DNA of 31,993 nucleotides from Actinomycetes bacterium (GTDB lineage: Bacteria; Actinomycetota; Acidimicrobiia; Acidimicrobiales; Microtrichaceae): positions 1 to 31,993 of the forward strand of contig JAEZFI010000112.1 in assembly GCA_023437745.1 (NCBI GenBank). The letters are read 5' to 3'. The translations under genes were made by a program, and so were the position numbers. The notes beneath the pieces were generated by a model, which worked only from the letters and a program-made list of their open reading frames with translations, had not been told where the DNA came from and did no database searches. Of the stretch, positions 7,430-16,707 are shown piece after piece. How positions within the stretch are numbered: the first letter of the stretch is position 1; each line of letters begins with the position of its first letter.

Positions 7430-8813
7430 GGCGTCCCGCGCCCCTCGCAGCGGCGAGGGCCCCACCCGCGAGGGCGACCATGAACGGGAACAGAGGGTGC
7501 TGGTAGCGGTCGAGGACGATGCCGCCCCAGATGCTGCCGAGCAGCAGCGCCGGTGTGGCCCACAGGGGGAAGGCCCGACGAGCGGCCGGGAGGACCAGGA
7601 GCGCGAGGGCGCTGAGGGACGTGACGGCCCACAGCCAGACGTCGCCCGTCCAGCCCAGGAGCCGCAGTCCGTCCGGTGACCACTCCACCGGGCTGCCGCC
7701 GTCCGTGGCGGCGGAGATCGAGCCGGCCGTGGTCGTCATGACCTCGACGCTCTTGTCGACGGCCATCTGGAGCTCCTCGAGCGGGTGCCCCGTGGCCCAT
7801 TCGAACGCCCGCCGTTGGGTGCGCTGGTACCACTCGGCCTCGTTCGGCGGCTCCCCGGGCTGCGGCCCGAGGTAGACGTGCTCGTCGCCGGGTCGATAGA
7901 GGCTGGCGTCGTCGTAGGGAGAGCCGGCGTAGCACTCCCGGAGCGCCTTCCGGCTGAAGTCCGGGAAGCCGTCGGCGCCGTCCCGATGCGCCAGGCACGA
8001 CGACGACGCGGCCCCGGTCGCCAGCGGAGCGGCGACCCCCACCTCGATCCGGTTGCGGATCGCCCCTGGCGTCAGGACCAGCACGACCCCCAGCGCGAGC
8101 ACCGCCGCCGTCCGCGCCGTCTCGCGGAGGCGGCGTCGCCACAGCATCGCGAGGACGACAGGGACGAGCACCAGGCCCGTCCCCCGCACGAGGGCGCCGA
8201 AGCCCAGCAGGAGACCGAGGCCCAGGACCCGCAGGGTGGTGTCCACCGAGGGGTCCGCGTGCCGGCTCCGCACGCGGAAGGCGACGGCGATCGTGAGCGC
8301 ACCGAGGAAGGTGACGAGCGTGTCGGCGAGCGCCGTGGAGGTGATCAGGATCGCCGGCGGGCACAGCGCGAGCAGCCAGGCCGCGGGCGCCCTCGCCGCA
8401 CGGGAGAACCACTGCCCGGCGAGGGTTGCGCCGAGCGCGACGGTGCCCGCCCCGATGACGGCGTTGAGGAGCGCGGCGCCGAGCTCCACCGACAGCCGGT
8501 CACCGGTCAGGCGGGAGAGCCAGACGACGGGCACCAGCACCAGGGGATAGCCGAGCTTGAAGAAGGCGGTCGGCCGGCCACCGATGGAGGGCGTCGAGCC
8601 GCTCGCGAGCTCCTTCGCGACGCGCACGTACTCGGCGGCGTCGTTGAAACGGTTGGGAGGCGTGCCGCTCGCGACGACAGCCCACGCCACACGGAGGGCG
8701 AGGGCGACGATGACGGCGGCGACGATCCACGCGCCGTGGCGATCGACGGAGCTCCGAAGCCGCCTCCTGATCGACGTCGCCTGCCCGGTCGCGTCCTCGG
8801 CGGGGACGCTCAT
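7347..8813 (-). CDS. GT39-like polytopic membrane glycosyltransferase
   Basis: Membrane protein of 488 residues. After the first helix (about 28-49) comes FNDAAEYVRVA with Asp58 and Glu61, placed like the acidic pair of GT39/PMT_2-type enzymes. About eight more helices follow, with the family-like motif LTPGAIRN before a large external loop rich in Asp/Glu/Tyr, then more helices. It would transfer a sugar from a polyprenyl-phosphate donor outside the membrane. It is the last gene of a minus-strand operon with the AspH-like oxygenase and radical SAM paralogue 2, starting 4 bases after the oxygenase stop. Its 3' end overlaps radical SAM paralogue 1 by 83 bases on the other strand. Acceptor unknown. 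Confidence 0.75.
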   Translation of the reverse strand: MSVPAEDATGQATSIRRRLRSSVDRHGAWIVAAVIVALALRVAWAVVASGTPPNRFNDAAEYVRVAKELASGSTPSIGGRPTAFFKLGYPLVLVPVVWLSRLTGDRLSVELGAALLNAVIGAGTVALGATLAGQWFSRAARAPAAWLLALCPPAILITSTALADTLVTFLGALTIAVAFRVRSRHADPSVDTTLRVLGLGLLLGFGALVRGTGLVLVPVVLAMLWRRRLRETARTAAVLALGVVLVLTPGAIRNRIEVGVAAPLATGAASSSCLAHRDGADGFPDFSRKALRECYAGSPYDDASLYRPGDEHVYLGPQPGEPPNEAEWYQRTQRRAFEWATGHPLEELQMAVDKSVEVMTTTAGSISAATDGGSPVEWSPDGLRLLGWTGDVWLWAVTSLSALALLVLPAARRAFPLWATPALLLGSIWGGIVLDRYQHPLFPFMVALAGGALAAARGAGRLSSPGRRPAPGGPDARGPAPRPSSPAA

Positions 8814-8817
8814 CGCA

Positions 8818-9660
8818 TCACGCAGTCGATGCCGCCTCGTCGTGGCGTCGCCCGAACCGCGTGATGCGCTGGGGCATCTGCCGGTACGACGGGTGCCAGC
8901 GGTAGCTGTACTGCGCCAACCGGTTGACCCACGAGAGCGGCCGTGGCAGCGGTTGGAGGATCTCGACCATCAGCAGCACGCGCAGCTGGTCGCTCTCGTT
9001 CCACGCCTCGTGGTTCGTCTTCAGGTCGAAGACGATGGCCTCGCCTTCACGCCAGTGGACCATCTCGTCGCCGATCCGGATGCGGCAGTCGCCGGGTCGC
9101 CCCGGCACGATGATGGGCAGCGGGAACCGGAGGGCGCCGCGGTTGGGGCCGACGTGCGCCTCGATGTGCGAGTTCGGGTCGAGGGCGCTGAACCCCACGT
9201 TGGCCTTGGGGTGGAGGTCGGCGAAGCAGGCTCTGGTGACAGGGAAGTGCCGTGCCGTGGCATCGATCCACTTGCCGTTCGCGAAGAGGATGACGGTCCG
9301 CCACGCGCCTCGCCCGACCGGCACCGACTCGCGGCTCCCCTCGCTGTCGGGGTCGAACCCGGACACCTCGGCGACCAGCGGGAGCGCGGCGGCGGCCGCG
9401 TACGCTTCGAGCTCGGCGCGGATCGCGGGGGTGCGCGCCTCGACGTCCTTGATCCACGGCCAGTCGGCGGGATCCCAGATGGACGGGGCGTCGTGCACGA
9501 ACCGGCCGATCAGCCAGTCGTTCGTGTCGAGCAGTGCGAACACCCCCATGCTGGCGAGGCTGCGAGCCCGCCGCTGGGAGCGCGACAGCTGCTGCTCGTC
9601 GGCCGGCTCCATCATCGTCGCCCGCGTGCGGTACTGAGCGACCTTCTCGGCGACCTTCAC
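8818..9660 (-). CDS. Aspartyl/asparaginyl beta-hydroxylase-like dioxygenase
   Basis: Protein of 280 residues of the AspH family (PF05118-type) of Fe(II)/2-oxoglutarate oxygenases. The core lies at about 155-235: HVGPNRG with iron ligand His169, a strand pair with IRIGDE and W.EGE, then NHEAWNESDQLRVLL with His217 and Arg227 as second iron ligand and 2-oxoglutarate anchor. Bacterial members hydroxylate amino acids, peptides, lipids or secondary metabolites, so the substrate cannot be read from the family. The GTG start overlaps the radical SAM paralogue 2 stop as GTGA, so the two are probably translationally coupled. A homologous domain forms the C-terminal third of the fusion protein at 21673-23844. 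Confidence 0.87.
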   Translation of the reverse strand: MKVAEKVAQYRTRATMMEPADEQQLSRSQRRARSLASMGVFALLDTNDWLIGRFVHDAPSIWDPADWPWIKDVEARTPAIRAELEAYAAAAALPLVAEVSGFDPDSEGSRESVPVGRGAWRTVILFANGKWIDATARHFPVTRACFADLHPKANVGFSALDPNSHIEAHVGPNRGALRFPLPIIVPGRPGDCRIRIGDEMVHWREGEAIVFDLKTNHEAWNESDQLRVLLMVEILQPLPRPLSWVNRLAQYSYRWHPSYRQMPQRITRFGRRHDEAASTA

Positions 9661-11363
9661 GAGTTGGTCCTCCCGTCGTGGAGCGGCGTGGGGTCGGTCG
9701 AGGTGCCGGAGGGCGACCGCTCACCGGAGCGGCGCCCCCGGACCGGTGCCAGGTTGCGCCGCTTGGTCCGCACCATCTGCTGGAGGTAGGTGTCCTCCTC
9801 GCCGGTGACCTGCGACCGCAGGAACGCCAGGGCCCGGCGGGGACGCCGGATCATGGAGACCAGGTAGAAGCCGCTGATGAGCGCCAGCTGGAGGATCCGC
9901 AGCTGGCGTGCCGACATGTGGTCGTTCCAACTCGAGTGCGACGCCGAGCCCCTCGAGAGCCCGACGTAGAACGCCGCCTCGTCGACGCGGTGGCGACCGG
10001 AGCGCACCAGGTCGTCGAAGTCCGCGCTGCCGGGGTAGGGGCAGAACATCATCACGGCGGTGTCGTCGCACCCCCGCCAGGCCGCAGTGGCCAGGAAGCG
10101 GGCCGATCGCCAGACGTCGGACCAGCGCTCGGCGGGGTGGCCGATCAGGATGTTGACGGTCGTCCGGAGCCCGATCTCGGCGCTCTCCTCGATCGACCGC
10201 ATGACGTGGTCGAGCCGGACGCGCTTGTTCATGACCTCGAGCATCCGCTCGGACCCGCTCTCGGGGGCGAAGGTGATGTTGCGGCAGCCGGTGTCCCACA
10301 ACCGCTGGAGCACCTCGCGGTCGATGGCCTCGATGCGGGTGCCGACGGGCAGCTGCCAGGTGATGCCCAGTTGGCGACGCTCCAGCGCGTCGCAGAGGCC
10401 GATGGTCCACTTGCGGTTCGTGGCAGCGGTGAGGTCCACGAAGTTGATGTTCTCGACGCCGTACTGCTCGACGTAGTCGGCGATCTCCGCGGCGACGTCG
10501 TCCGGCTCCCGCACCACGTAGCGGGTGGTCCACATCTGCGGCGACGAGCAGAACGAGCACTTGTAGGGGCAGCCCCGCGTGCCCAGCACCTGCATGGAGC
10601 GGCCGCGGTCGACGCCGAAGAACGGGTAGTGGGCCCAGTACTGGTCCAACGGGACGAGGTCCCAGGCGGGGCGGGGCGCGCCGTCGAGCTCGATGGGCCC
10701 CATGCGCTTGGGGAGCCCGGTGCTGACGGGTCGCCGATCGAGCTCGTCCGTCGAGCGTGCGGCGATGCCGGGCAGGCCCGCCAGGGACTCACCCGCCGCG
10801 TGCCGGTCGGCGATCGCGACCATCGTCGCCTCGCCTTCGCCGAGCACGCAGCAGTCGACGGCGGGGCACTCGTCGAGGATCCAGTCCGCGAAGGCCGTCG
10901 CGTTCTCGCCGCCCATCACGATCAGCGCGCTCGGAAAGCGCTCCCGGACGAGCGTGGCGATCCGGCGGGCCTGCGGCCACTCGTGGAGGAACATGTTGGT
11001 GATGCCCACGATCGTCGTCGCGGGGTCGATCGCCTCGACGACCTCCTCGGGCGACAGGCCGATCCGGTGCAGGGTGCCCACGGGCGAGTCGAGCGTCACC
11101 CAGCGGCCCATCGCCGAGCCGGCGGCATCCACCAGCTGCACGAGGTGACCCTCCCGGCGGAGCGCGGCGGCCACGTACGCGAGGCCGATCGGGGGCGTCG
11201 GCCCGTGGGTCGCAAGTGCCGCCGGGAGCACCACGACCGGGGGTCGCACGAGGCTGACGACGGCGGCGACGCCCGTGGCCCGCTGCGTGAGGCGGACCGC
11301 CGTGGACGGAACCCCGGGGTCTCGTGTCGACACCGCCTTCGAACTCATCGCCCTCTGGTGCAT
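9657..11363 (-). CDS. B12-binding-type radical SAM protein, paralogue 2
   Basis: Protein of 568 residues with the same plan as paralogues 1 and 3: cobalamin-binding-like N-terminal domain (about 35-205, ending in LGEGEAT), radical SAM core with Cys265, Cys269 and Cys272 in RGCPYKCSFCSSP, then QMWTTRYVVR. No DxHxxG motif is evident. The C-terminal tail beyond about 500 is basic and low in complexity. ATG 11363 is followed by another in-frame ATG at 11348. GGAGGGG lies directly before the first, which is too close for it but well spaced for the second, so 11348 may be the real start. First gene of the operon with the AspH-like oxygenase and a GT39-type enzyme; a shared substrate with the oxygenase is likely but unproven. 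Confidence 0.85.
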   Translation of the reverse strand: MHQRAMSSKAVSTRDPGVPSTAVRLTQRATGVAAVVSLVRPPVVVLPAALATHGPTPPIGLAYVAAALRREGHLVQLVDAAGSAMGRWVTLDSPVGTLHRIGLSPEEVVEAIDPATTIVGITNMFLHEWPQARRIATLVRERFPSALIVMGGENATAFADWILDECPAVDCCVLGEGEATMVAIADRHAAGESLAGLPGIAARSTDELDRRPVSTGLPKRMGPIELDGAPRPAWDLVPLDQYWAHYPFFGVDRGRSMQVLGTRGCPYKCSFCSSPQMWTTRYVVREPDDVAAEIADYVEQYGVENINFVDLTAATNRKWTIGLCDALERRQLGITWQLPVGTRIEAIDREVLQRLWDTGCRNITFAPESGSERMLEVMNKRVRLDHVMRSIEESAEIGLRTTVNILIGHPAERWSDVWRSARFLATAAWRGCDDTAVMMFCPYPGSADFDDLVRSGRHRVDEAAFYVGLSRGSASHSSWNDHMSARQLRILQLALISGFYLVSMIRRPRRALAFLRSQVTGEEDTYLQQMVRTKRRNLAPVRGRRSGERSPSGTSTDPTPLHDGRTNS

Positions 11364-11392
11364 CCCCTCCGCCGGCGCGAGCCCAGCGGTGC

Positions 11393-11399
11393 TAGCTTA
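11393..11399. promoter_or_regulatory. bidirectional promoter core with overlapping -10 boxes
   Basis: The 42-base gap between divergent genes holds GCTAGCTTAGC, a palindrome with a 3-base centre. On the plus strand TAGCTT (11393-11398) ends 7 nt before ATG 11406, a leaderless arrangement. On the minus strand TAAGCT (11399-11394) lies about 30 nt before ATG 11363, whose leader carries GGAGGGG. One site may therefore drive both genes, and the two polymerases would compete. Confidence 0.45.
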
Positions 11400-11405
11400 G
11401 CGCCG

Positions 11406-12767
11406 ATGCGGGGCGTTCGAGCCTGCCTCCGGGCTCCATCGCGCCGTGCGGTCGTGGTGGCGGTGGTGGTCGGGGGCCTTCTCCGACTCGTCTGGGTGCT
11501 GATCGCGACGAGGACCAGTCCGAGCCCGTACTCGGACCCCTCCGAGTTCCTCTCGATGGCGTCGACGTTCGGCCACGGCCACCTCCCGCGCTTCCACGGC
11601 GGCGGGTACACCGCGCTGTTCCCGCCGGGCTACGCCATCCTCCTGGCCCCGTTCGTCACCTTCGGCGAGTCCACGGGGCTGATCAGCCCGGCGTTCGCCG
11701 CGTCGCTCGTGAACGTGCTCGCCGGGACGCTCACCATCGGCTTCACCGCCGTCATCGCCCGACGCTGGCTCTCGGCGCGCGCTGCCGTCGTCGCGGCGTG
11801 GCTGATGGCGCTCGCCCCGGCGCAGATCTACTTCACCTCGACGGCGCACAACGAGACGGTCTTCACAGCGTTCGTCGTGGGCACCGTCGCGCTGGTCGTC
11901 CACCGGCTGTCGATCGGACCCCTCGGCGGCCGGTTGCTGGTGGGCGTCGGCGCGCTGATCGGGTTCACCACGCTCATCAGGAGCCCGGGCCTCCTGCTGG
12001 TCGTGCCGGTGGTCGTGCTCGTGGCGGGCGGAGGATCGGTGCGTCGTCGGCTCCGGCCCGTGCCGTCGCTGCTCGTCGGGGTGGTCCTGGTCCTCACGCC
12101 GTGGGCGGTGCGCAACGGCGTCCAGGTCGGTCACTGGTCGCCGTTCTCGACCGGGAACGCGACGGCGCTGTGCCTGGGCCACCATCCCGACTTCATGCGC
12201 GTCTACGACCCGGTGCACTTCCAGAACAGCGACCGCGCCTCGCAGGACTGCTTCACCCGTTCGCCGTTCGACGACGAGCGGCTCGGTCTGGTGCCGCCGG
12301 GAACCGCGCACGGCCCCGACGAGGCTCGCTGGTACAGCGACACGACGAGCTTCGCGGTGCGGTCCGCGCTGTCCAACCTCGGCGCCGAGCCGGGTTGGAC
12401 GCTGCGAAAGCTGCGGGTGCTGACGCTGACCGAGAGCGGCGCCGTGCACGGGGCGCGGAACTTCGCCGAGGACGGTTGGGCGGGTTCCGCCGAATGGCCG
12501 CTCATGGCGATCGCGCATCTGTGGTTGTGGGGTGTGGAGGCTGCGGCCCTGGGGGGCGCGATCCGATTCCGTCGCCGGCGAGGCGCCCTCCCGATCATCG
12601 TGTGTGCCGCTGTGTTCCTGCTGTCGCCGATCGTGGCGATCGCCTACCCGCACCAGCACCACACCGCGATGCCGTTCCTCGTCGTGCTGGCCGCCGCCGC
12701 CCTGGCGGGCGCGTCGGCGCCGCGGGAGGTCACCGGCGAGGAGCGGGCGGTCGCCGCCGAGGTGTGA
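11406..12767 (+). CDS. GT39-like polytopic membrane glycosyltransferase
   Basis: Membrane protein of 453 residues, the third of its type here. The first helix is at about 14-34 and is followed by YSDPSEFLSMA with Asp44 and Glu47 in the place of the GT39 acidic pair. Later landmarks are IYFTSTAHNE, LTPWAVRN and a large external loop with scattered Cys, Asp and Trp. Layout and motifs are closest to the enzyme at 7347-8813, which has LTPGAIRN at the same point, so the two are probably paralogues. The much longer upstream open frame is antisense to the radical SAM gene and was discarded; ATG 11406 is supported by TAGCTT 7 nt upstream. It ends 22 bases before the convergent SGNH gene, with no clear terminator hairpin between them. 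Confidence 0.75.
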   Translation: MRGVRACLRAPSRRAVVVAVVVGGLLRLVWVLIATRTSPSPYSDPSEFLSMASTFGHGHLPRFHGGGYTALFPPGYAILLAPFVTFGESTGLISPAFAASLVNVLAGTLTIGFTAVIARRWLSARAAVVAAWLMALAPAQIYFTSTAHNETVFTAFVVGTVALVVHRLSIGPLGGRLLVGVGALIGFTTLIRSPGLLLVVPVVVLVAGGGSVRRRLRPVPSLLVGVVLVLTPWAVRNGVQVGHWSPFSTGNATALCLGHHPDFMRVYDPVHFQNSDRASQDCFTRSPFDDERLGLVPPGTAHGPDEARWYSDTTSFAVRSALSNLGAEPGWTLRKLRVLTLTESGAVHGARNFAEDGWAGSAEWPLMAIAHLWLWGVEAAALGGAIRFRRRRGALPIIVCAAVFLLSPIVAIAYPHQHHTAMPFLVVLAAAALAGASAPREVTGEERAVAAEV

Positions 12768-12789
12768 CGTGTCGAGGCGTGGCGGGGGT

Positions 12790-14727
12790 TCAGCGACCCT
12801 GGCCCGAGGCGCCGTCCGCCGTGCGCAGCCGGGGGAGGAGCGAGTCGAGGAGTCGGTTCGCAGCGATCGCAGCTCCCTCCTCGTTCGTGTGCACGGCATC
12901 GCGGAACACGGGGTGGTCGACGCCCCGGTAGGCGTCGGAGAGATCGATGACCGACTCAGGAAGATGGCGCCGGGCGGTGTCCACCGCGGCCTGGATGACC
13001 GCTCGTGAGCGTCCGCTGAGGGCGTGCTGCCCTCCGGCCGACTCGGGCGATCCCGCCAGCACCGGCTGGAAGACGAACGCGACGTCAGCGCCCACGGTGC
13101 CCGCGACGCGGCGGGCCAGGTCGACCCCACGTCGGTACCGGTTCATGGCGTGCTCGGCGGCGACCGGTGCGAGCGCGGCCTCCTCGTCGCCGGGTTCCTC
13201 GTCCATCCGCGCCTGGGTCCACTCGACGGAGCCCGACGGGTCGGCCGTCAGCCCGTCCCGGAACAGGGCCGCGACGGCGTCCTCCATGAAGGTGACCTCG
13301 GACTCGTCGGCCACCCGGCCGACCTTCGCCCTCCTGCCCTGCAGCATGAGGTCGTTGAACCCGTCGTAGAAGACCACGAGGTCCGGTGGCGCCTCGGTGG
13401 TCGTGAGGTCAGCGAGCTGCCGGACCTCCTGGCCCAGCACGTAGCCGGGCATCGCGTAGTTCGTGATGTCCAGCGCGATGCCCTGCTCCCAGGCGGCACG
13501 GGCGAGCTGCGAGGGCAGGCTGTACATGTCGCGCTGGAAGAACCCCCAGGCGGCGGACCCGCCGAACCACCAGATCCGGATGCGCCGGCACTCGCACGCA
13601 GGCGGCGCCCAGGTGAGGCGCCGTCCGTCCTCGATGTTGACGGTGTGCCCCGAGTGGTCCGCCAGCCGGTACAGGGCAGGCGCATAGACCTCCGCACGCG
13701 CGAGTGCAGCGTCCGTCTCGCACCAGAGCGTCGCCCACTCGGGTTGCTGGTCCATCACCCCGTCCATCGGCGGCGCGGAGCACTCGGCGGAAGCGCTCGC
13801 CGGGGTCGTCCCCTGCGCTGTGGGCGTCGGGCGCGCTGCCCCGAGCTCCGTGTCCGCCTCGGAGCGCTGCAGGATCACGACGCCCGAGACCGCGCCCGCC
13901 GCCAGCGCGAGCAGCACGAGGCCCGCCGCGGCGGCGGAGAGCCGCTGGACGAGGGGGCGCCGGTCGACGACCGCCACCTCGGCGAAGTAGCGCTCGGGAC
14001 CCTGGTCCGGTCCCAGCCGCTCCACCCACCCGCCGGCGACCGGCGCGGGCCCGGCGATGACGTCGTGGCGGACCAGGCGGTGGACGAGCCAGACGATCGT
14101 CGTGATGAGCAGCGGGACGAGCATGACCACCGTCGTGACGGCTCGCCCCGCGGCGGTCGCCACGGCCCGGACGGCCGCCGATGCCTTCTCGATGCGTGAG
14201 CGACCCGCTGTGCGGTCCACGAGCGTCGTCGCGGCTGCCGGCCAGCGAAGCCCCCACGCGGCGACGACGGAGGCGGCGGCGGCACCCGCCAGCGGCAGCT
14301 TCAGGGAGCGCACGAGGACCATCGACAGGCCGACGAGGACGAGCACCGGGAACGCCGGCCAGAACGCGACCCGATCGACCGCCCGCTCGACCGGCCGCCC
14401 ATCGGGGCGGAGAGCGCCCAACCCGACGCCCCAGATCCAGAGCGTGGTGAGCGAGAGCACCGACAGCCACGGCGCGGTCTGCGCGCCGAGGAGTGCGACG
14501 GTCGTGCCGCCGGCCCCCAACGCCCAGAGCACAGCCCACGTCGGGCGCCAGCGGGTCAGGAGCAGGAAGGCCGTACCGGCGACGGTCAGGCACGCCCACC
14601 ACGCCGGGGGGTGCCCGAGTCGATGCACGAGCACCCCGAGCGGGAGGGTGCCGAGCAGCACGGTCCGGACCACCGGGCCCCGCTCACCTGCCGTGGCGTC
14701 GACGAGGTGCGTGGGCGTCACGATCAC
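12790..14727 (-). CDS. Membrane-anchored SGNH hydrolase with SxtJ-like N-terminal region
   Basis: Protein of 645 residues. The N-terminal 250 residues hold several membrane helices; their end (VMLVPLLITTIVWLVHRL, then a Trp/Tyr-containing segment) resembles the small membrane proteins (SxtJ-like) found beside O-carbamoyltransferases, by eye only. A further helix (about 265-290) leads to an SGNH/GDSL domain: FGGS with Ser391, FYDGFND with the block III Gly/Asn, and DAVHTNEEG with catalytic Asp/His. Such domains act as esterases or acyltransferases, here probably outside the membrane. GTG 14727 overlaps the DUF5989 stop as GTGA; the longer frame to 14844 lies inside that gene. Last gene of the carbamoyltransferase operon. 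Homologous in plan to 23828-25426. Confidence 0.82.
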   Translation of the reverse strand: MIVTPTHLVDATAGERGPVVRTVLLGTLPLGVLVHRLGHPPAWWACLTVAGTAFLLLTRWRPTWAVLWALGAGGTTVALLGAQTAPWLSVLSLTTLWIWGVGLGALRPDGRPVERAVDRVAFWPAFPVLVLVGLSMVLVRSLKLPLAGAAAASVVAAWGLRWPAAATTLVDRTAGRSRIEKASAAVRAVATAAGRAVTTVVMLVPLLITTIVWLVHRLVRHDVIAGPAPVAGGWVERLGPDQGPERYFAEVAVVDRRPLVQRLSAAAAGLVLLALAAGAVSGVVILQRSEADTELGAARPTPTAQGTTPASASAECSAPPMDGVMDQQPEWATLWCETDAALARAEVYAPALYRLADHSGHTVNIEDGRRLTWAPPACECRRIRIWWFGGSAAWGFFQRDMYSLPSQLARAAWEQGIALDITNYAMPGYVLGQEVRQLADLTTTEAPPDLVVFYDGFNDLMLQGRRAKVGRVADESEVTFMEDAVAALFRDGLTADPSGSVEWTQARMDEEPGDEEAALAPVAAEHAMNRYRRGVDLARRVAGTVGADVAFVFQPVLAGSPESAGGQHALSGRSRAVIQAAVDTARRHLPESVIDLSDAYRGVDHPVFRDAVHTNEEGAAIAANRLLDSLLPRLRTADGASGQGR

Positions 14728-14909
14728 AGCCCGCCGTAGACGGCCCAGGGGACGGTGTACTGGACCGTGGCGCCGAGCGTCAGGGAGAGCGCGGTGGCGG
14801 CGACGATGAAGGCGAGCATCCACCGCCGGGTCCGCCAGGACCACCGCACGAGGTCCGTGACGAGCGCGAGCGACGCGCCGCCCCGTCGACGCCGTGCTGC
14901 GCCGTTCAT
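14724..14909 (-). CDS. DUF5989-like (SxtK-like) small membrane protein
   Basis: Protein of 61 residues: a basic N-terminus (RRRR near residue 7), a Trp/Arg-rich stretch RWSWRTRRW (22-30), one membrane helix (about 31-49) and a short tail YTVPWAVYGGL. This plan matches the tiny DUF5989 proteins that accompany O-carbamoyltransferases, including those of saxitoxin-type clusters. Their biochemical role is unknown; a partner or membrane anchor for the carbamoyltransferase is a reasonable guess. The ATG overlaps the carbamoyltransferase stop as ATGA and its own stop overlaps the SGNH start as GTGA, so all three are probably made in fixed ratio. Confidence 0.75.
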   Translation of the reverse strand: MNGAARRRRGGASLALVTDLVRWSWRTRRWMLAFIVAATALSLTLGATVQYTVPWAVYGGL

Positions 14910-16705
14910 GCCCGTTCCACGAGGCAGTGCTCCAGGACGAGGAGGTCCAGTCCGGTGCGCACGAACGTCGCGTGGGCGTCCGCCGGGGTGCAGACGATCG
15001 GCTCGTCGCGTGCGTTGAACGAGGTGTTCAGCAGGACCGGGCAGCCGGTCGCCCGCTCGAACGCCCCGAGCAGGCGTGCGAACTCGGGGTTCCGCCGTGC
15101 GTCGACGGTCTGGGCTCGCGCCGAGTCGTCGACGTGCGTGACGGCGGGGATGGTGCTCCGCGGTGTCGCGAGCGCCGCGTCGAGGTCGTCGGGCTTCGGC
15201 CCCCGGGGGAAGAGGTGGGCGTCCCGGACGGGCGAGGCGAAGGTCATGTACGGCGCCTCGCCGGTGAGGTCGAACCACTCGTCGGCGCGGTGGGCCAGGA
15301 CGGCGGGAGCGAAGGGGCGGAACGTCGCACGCTCCTTGACGAGGACGTTCAGCCGCTCCCGCACGGTCGGGGATCGGGGGTCCGCCAGGATCGACCGGTG
15401 CCCGAGCGCGCGGGGCCCGAACTCCATCCGGCCGGTGAACCACCCGACGACCTGGCCGGCGGCCAGCCGGTCGGCCACCACGGCGCACCGGTCGTCGTCG
15501 TCGGGGAGTGGGCGATGCGGGACGTCGTGGTCGCGCAGCCACTGCTCCACCACCGACCGATCGAACGACGGGCCGAGGAAGGCGCCGTGCATGCCGTCGG
15601 GGTGCTCGGCCGTCCGCGCCCTGCCCGAGAGGGAGTGCCAGGCCCACAGCGCCGCGCCGACCGCGTTGCCGGCGTCGCCGGCGGCGGGCTGGACCCAGAC
15701 GTCGTCGAAGGGGCCCTCGCGGCGGAGGCGGCCGTTGGCCACGCAGTTGAGCGCCACGCCGCCGCCCAGGCACAGGTGCGGGAGGCCGGTCACCAGGTGC
15801 GCCTCCCGTGCCATGGTGAGGACGATCTCCTCGAGGACGTGCTGCACCGATGCGGCGAGGTCGGCTTCACGACGACCGGGCTCGTGGCCGAGCGGCCGGG
15901 GCGGGCCGCCGAACAGCGAGTGGAACCGACGGGTCGTCGCGTGGCGGCTGCGAGAGAACGCGAAGCAGCGAGGGTCGAGGTGGAGGGAGCCGTCGGGTCG
16001 CAGGTCGACCACCTCGTCCAGGATCACGTCCGCGTAGGCAGGATCTCCGAACGGCGCGAGCCCCATGAGCTCGCCCTCACCGGAGTTGACCCGGAACCCG
16101 CAGTACGCGGTGAACGCGGAGAACAGCAGGCCCACCGAGTCCGGGTAGCGCAGCTCGCGTTCCACTCGGAGGCGCCGCCCCCTCCCTTCTGCGATCGTCG
16201 CCGTGGCCCACTCCCCGACGCCGTCGACCGTGAGGACCGCTGCCTGGTCGAAGGGGGAGGGGTAGAAGGCTGCGGCGGCATGGCTCGTGTGGTGCTCCGC
16301 GTAGTGGATCGCCGGCGCCGTCGCCCCACGCTCTGCGAACCACCGCTCGATCCGGCGGCCCACACCGAACTGGCGCTTGGCGACGACGGGCGTCTCGGTG
16401 AGGAGCGAACCCGCCGCGAGCGGACCCTGGCGCACGCGCTCGGTGAGGTGGCGGTCGAGCACTCCCAGCGGCTTCTCGTGGAACGCGACGAGGTCCACCT
16501 CGTCGGCGTCGAGCTGGGCGATCTCGAGGCAGCATGCTGCGGCGCGTGCCGGGAAGGAGGCATCGTGCTTGCGGCGGGAGAGCCGCTCCTCCTCGACGGC
16601 GGCGACGACGCGGCCGTCCACGACCACGGCGGCAGCAGCGTCGTGGAACCCAGCGCTGAGCCCGAGCACGACGCTCGGCGTCGCACCTCGCGCGGCTGTC
16701 TCCAC
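14906..16705 (-). CDS. O-carbamoyltransferase (NodU/CmcH/TobZ family), copy 1
   Basis: Cytoplasmic enzyme of 599 residues that transfers a carbamoyl group from carbamoyl phosphate, via carbamoyl-AMP, to a hydroxyl, commonly on a sugar. The N-terminal ASKHA-fold domain shows GLSAGFHDAAAA (15-26) and the metal-site EHHTSHAAAAF with His138, His139 and His142, then LTVDGVGEW and LGGGVALNCVANG. The C-terminal YrdC-like domain shows MEFGPRALGHRSILADPR, FRPFAPAVL and LLNTSFNARDEPIVCTP. The open frame reaches 16855, but GTG 16705 sits just after GGAGAGGAGGAGG and before the conserved start of the family. First gene of a coupled operon with DUF5989 and SGNH genes; divergent from the SPASM-like radical SAM gene. 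Confidence 0.92.
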   Translation of the reverse strand: METAARGATPSVVLGLSAGFHDAAAAVVVDGRVVAAVEEERLSRRKHDASFPARAAACCLEIAQLDADEVDLVAFHEKPLGVLDRHLTERVRQGPLAAGSLLTETPVVAKRQFGVGRRIERWFAERGATAPAIHYAEHHTSHAAAAFYPSPFDQAAVLTVDGVGEWATATIAEGRGRRLRVERELRYPDSVGLLFSAFTAYCGFRVNSGEGELMGLAPFGDPAYADVILDEVVDLRPDGSLHLDPRCFAFSRSRHATTRRFHSLFGGPPRPLGHEPGRREADLAASVQHVLEEIVLTMAREAHLVTGLPHLCLGGGVALNCVANGRLRREGPFDDVWVQPAAGDAGNAVGAALWAWHSLSGRARTAEHPDGMHGAFLGPSFDRSVVEQWLRDHDVPHRPLPDDDDRCAVVADRLAAGQVVGWFTGRMEFGPRALGHRSILADPRSPTVRERLNVLVKERATFRPFAPAVLAHRADEWFDLTGEAPYMTFASPVRDAHLFPRGPKPDDLDAALATPRSTIPAVTHVDDSARAQTVDARRNPEFARLLGAFERATGCPVLLNTSFNARDEPIVCTPADAHATFVRTGLDLLVLEHCLVERA

Positions 16706-16707
16706 GG

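Noticed and set aside
9534..11405. N-terminal extension of the GT39-type frame that ends at 12767
   Set aside because: The extension is antisense to radical SAM paralogue 2. The real start at 11406 has a -10 box at leaderless spacing and leads directly into a signal-anchor helix.
12768..12789. Rho-independent terminator between the convergent GT39-type and SGNH genes
   Set aside because: The 22-base gap has no hairpin followed by a T-run on either strand.
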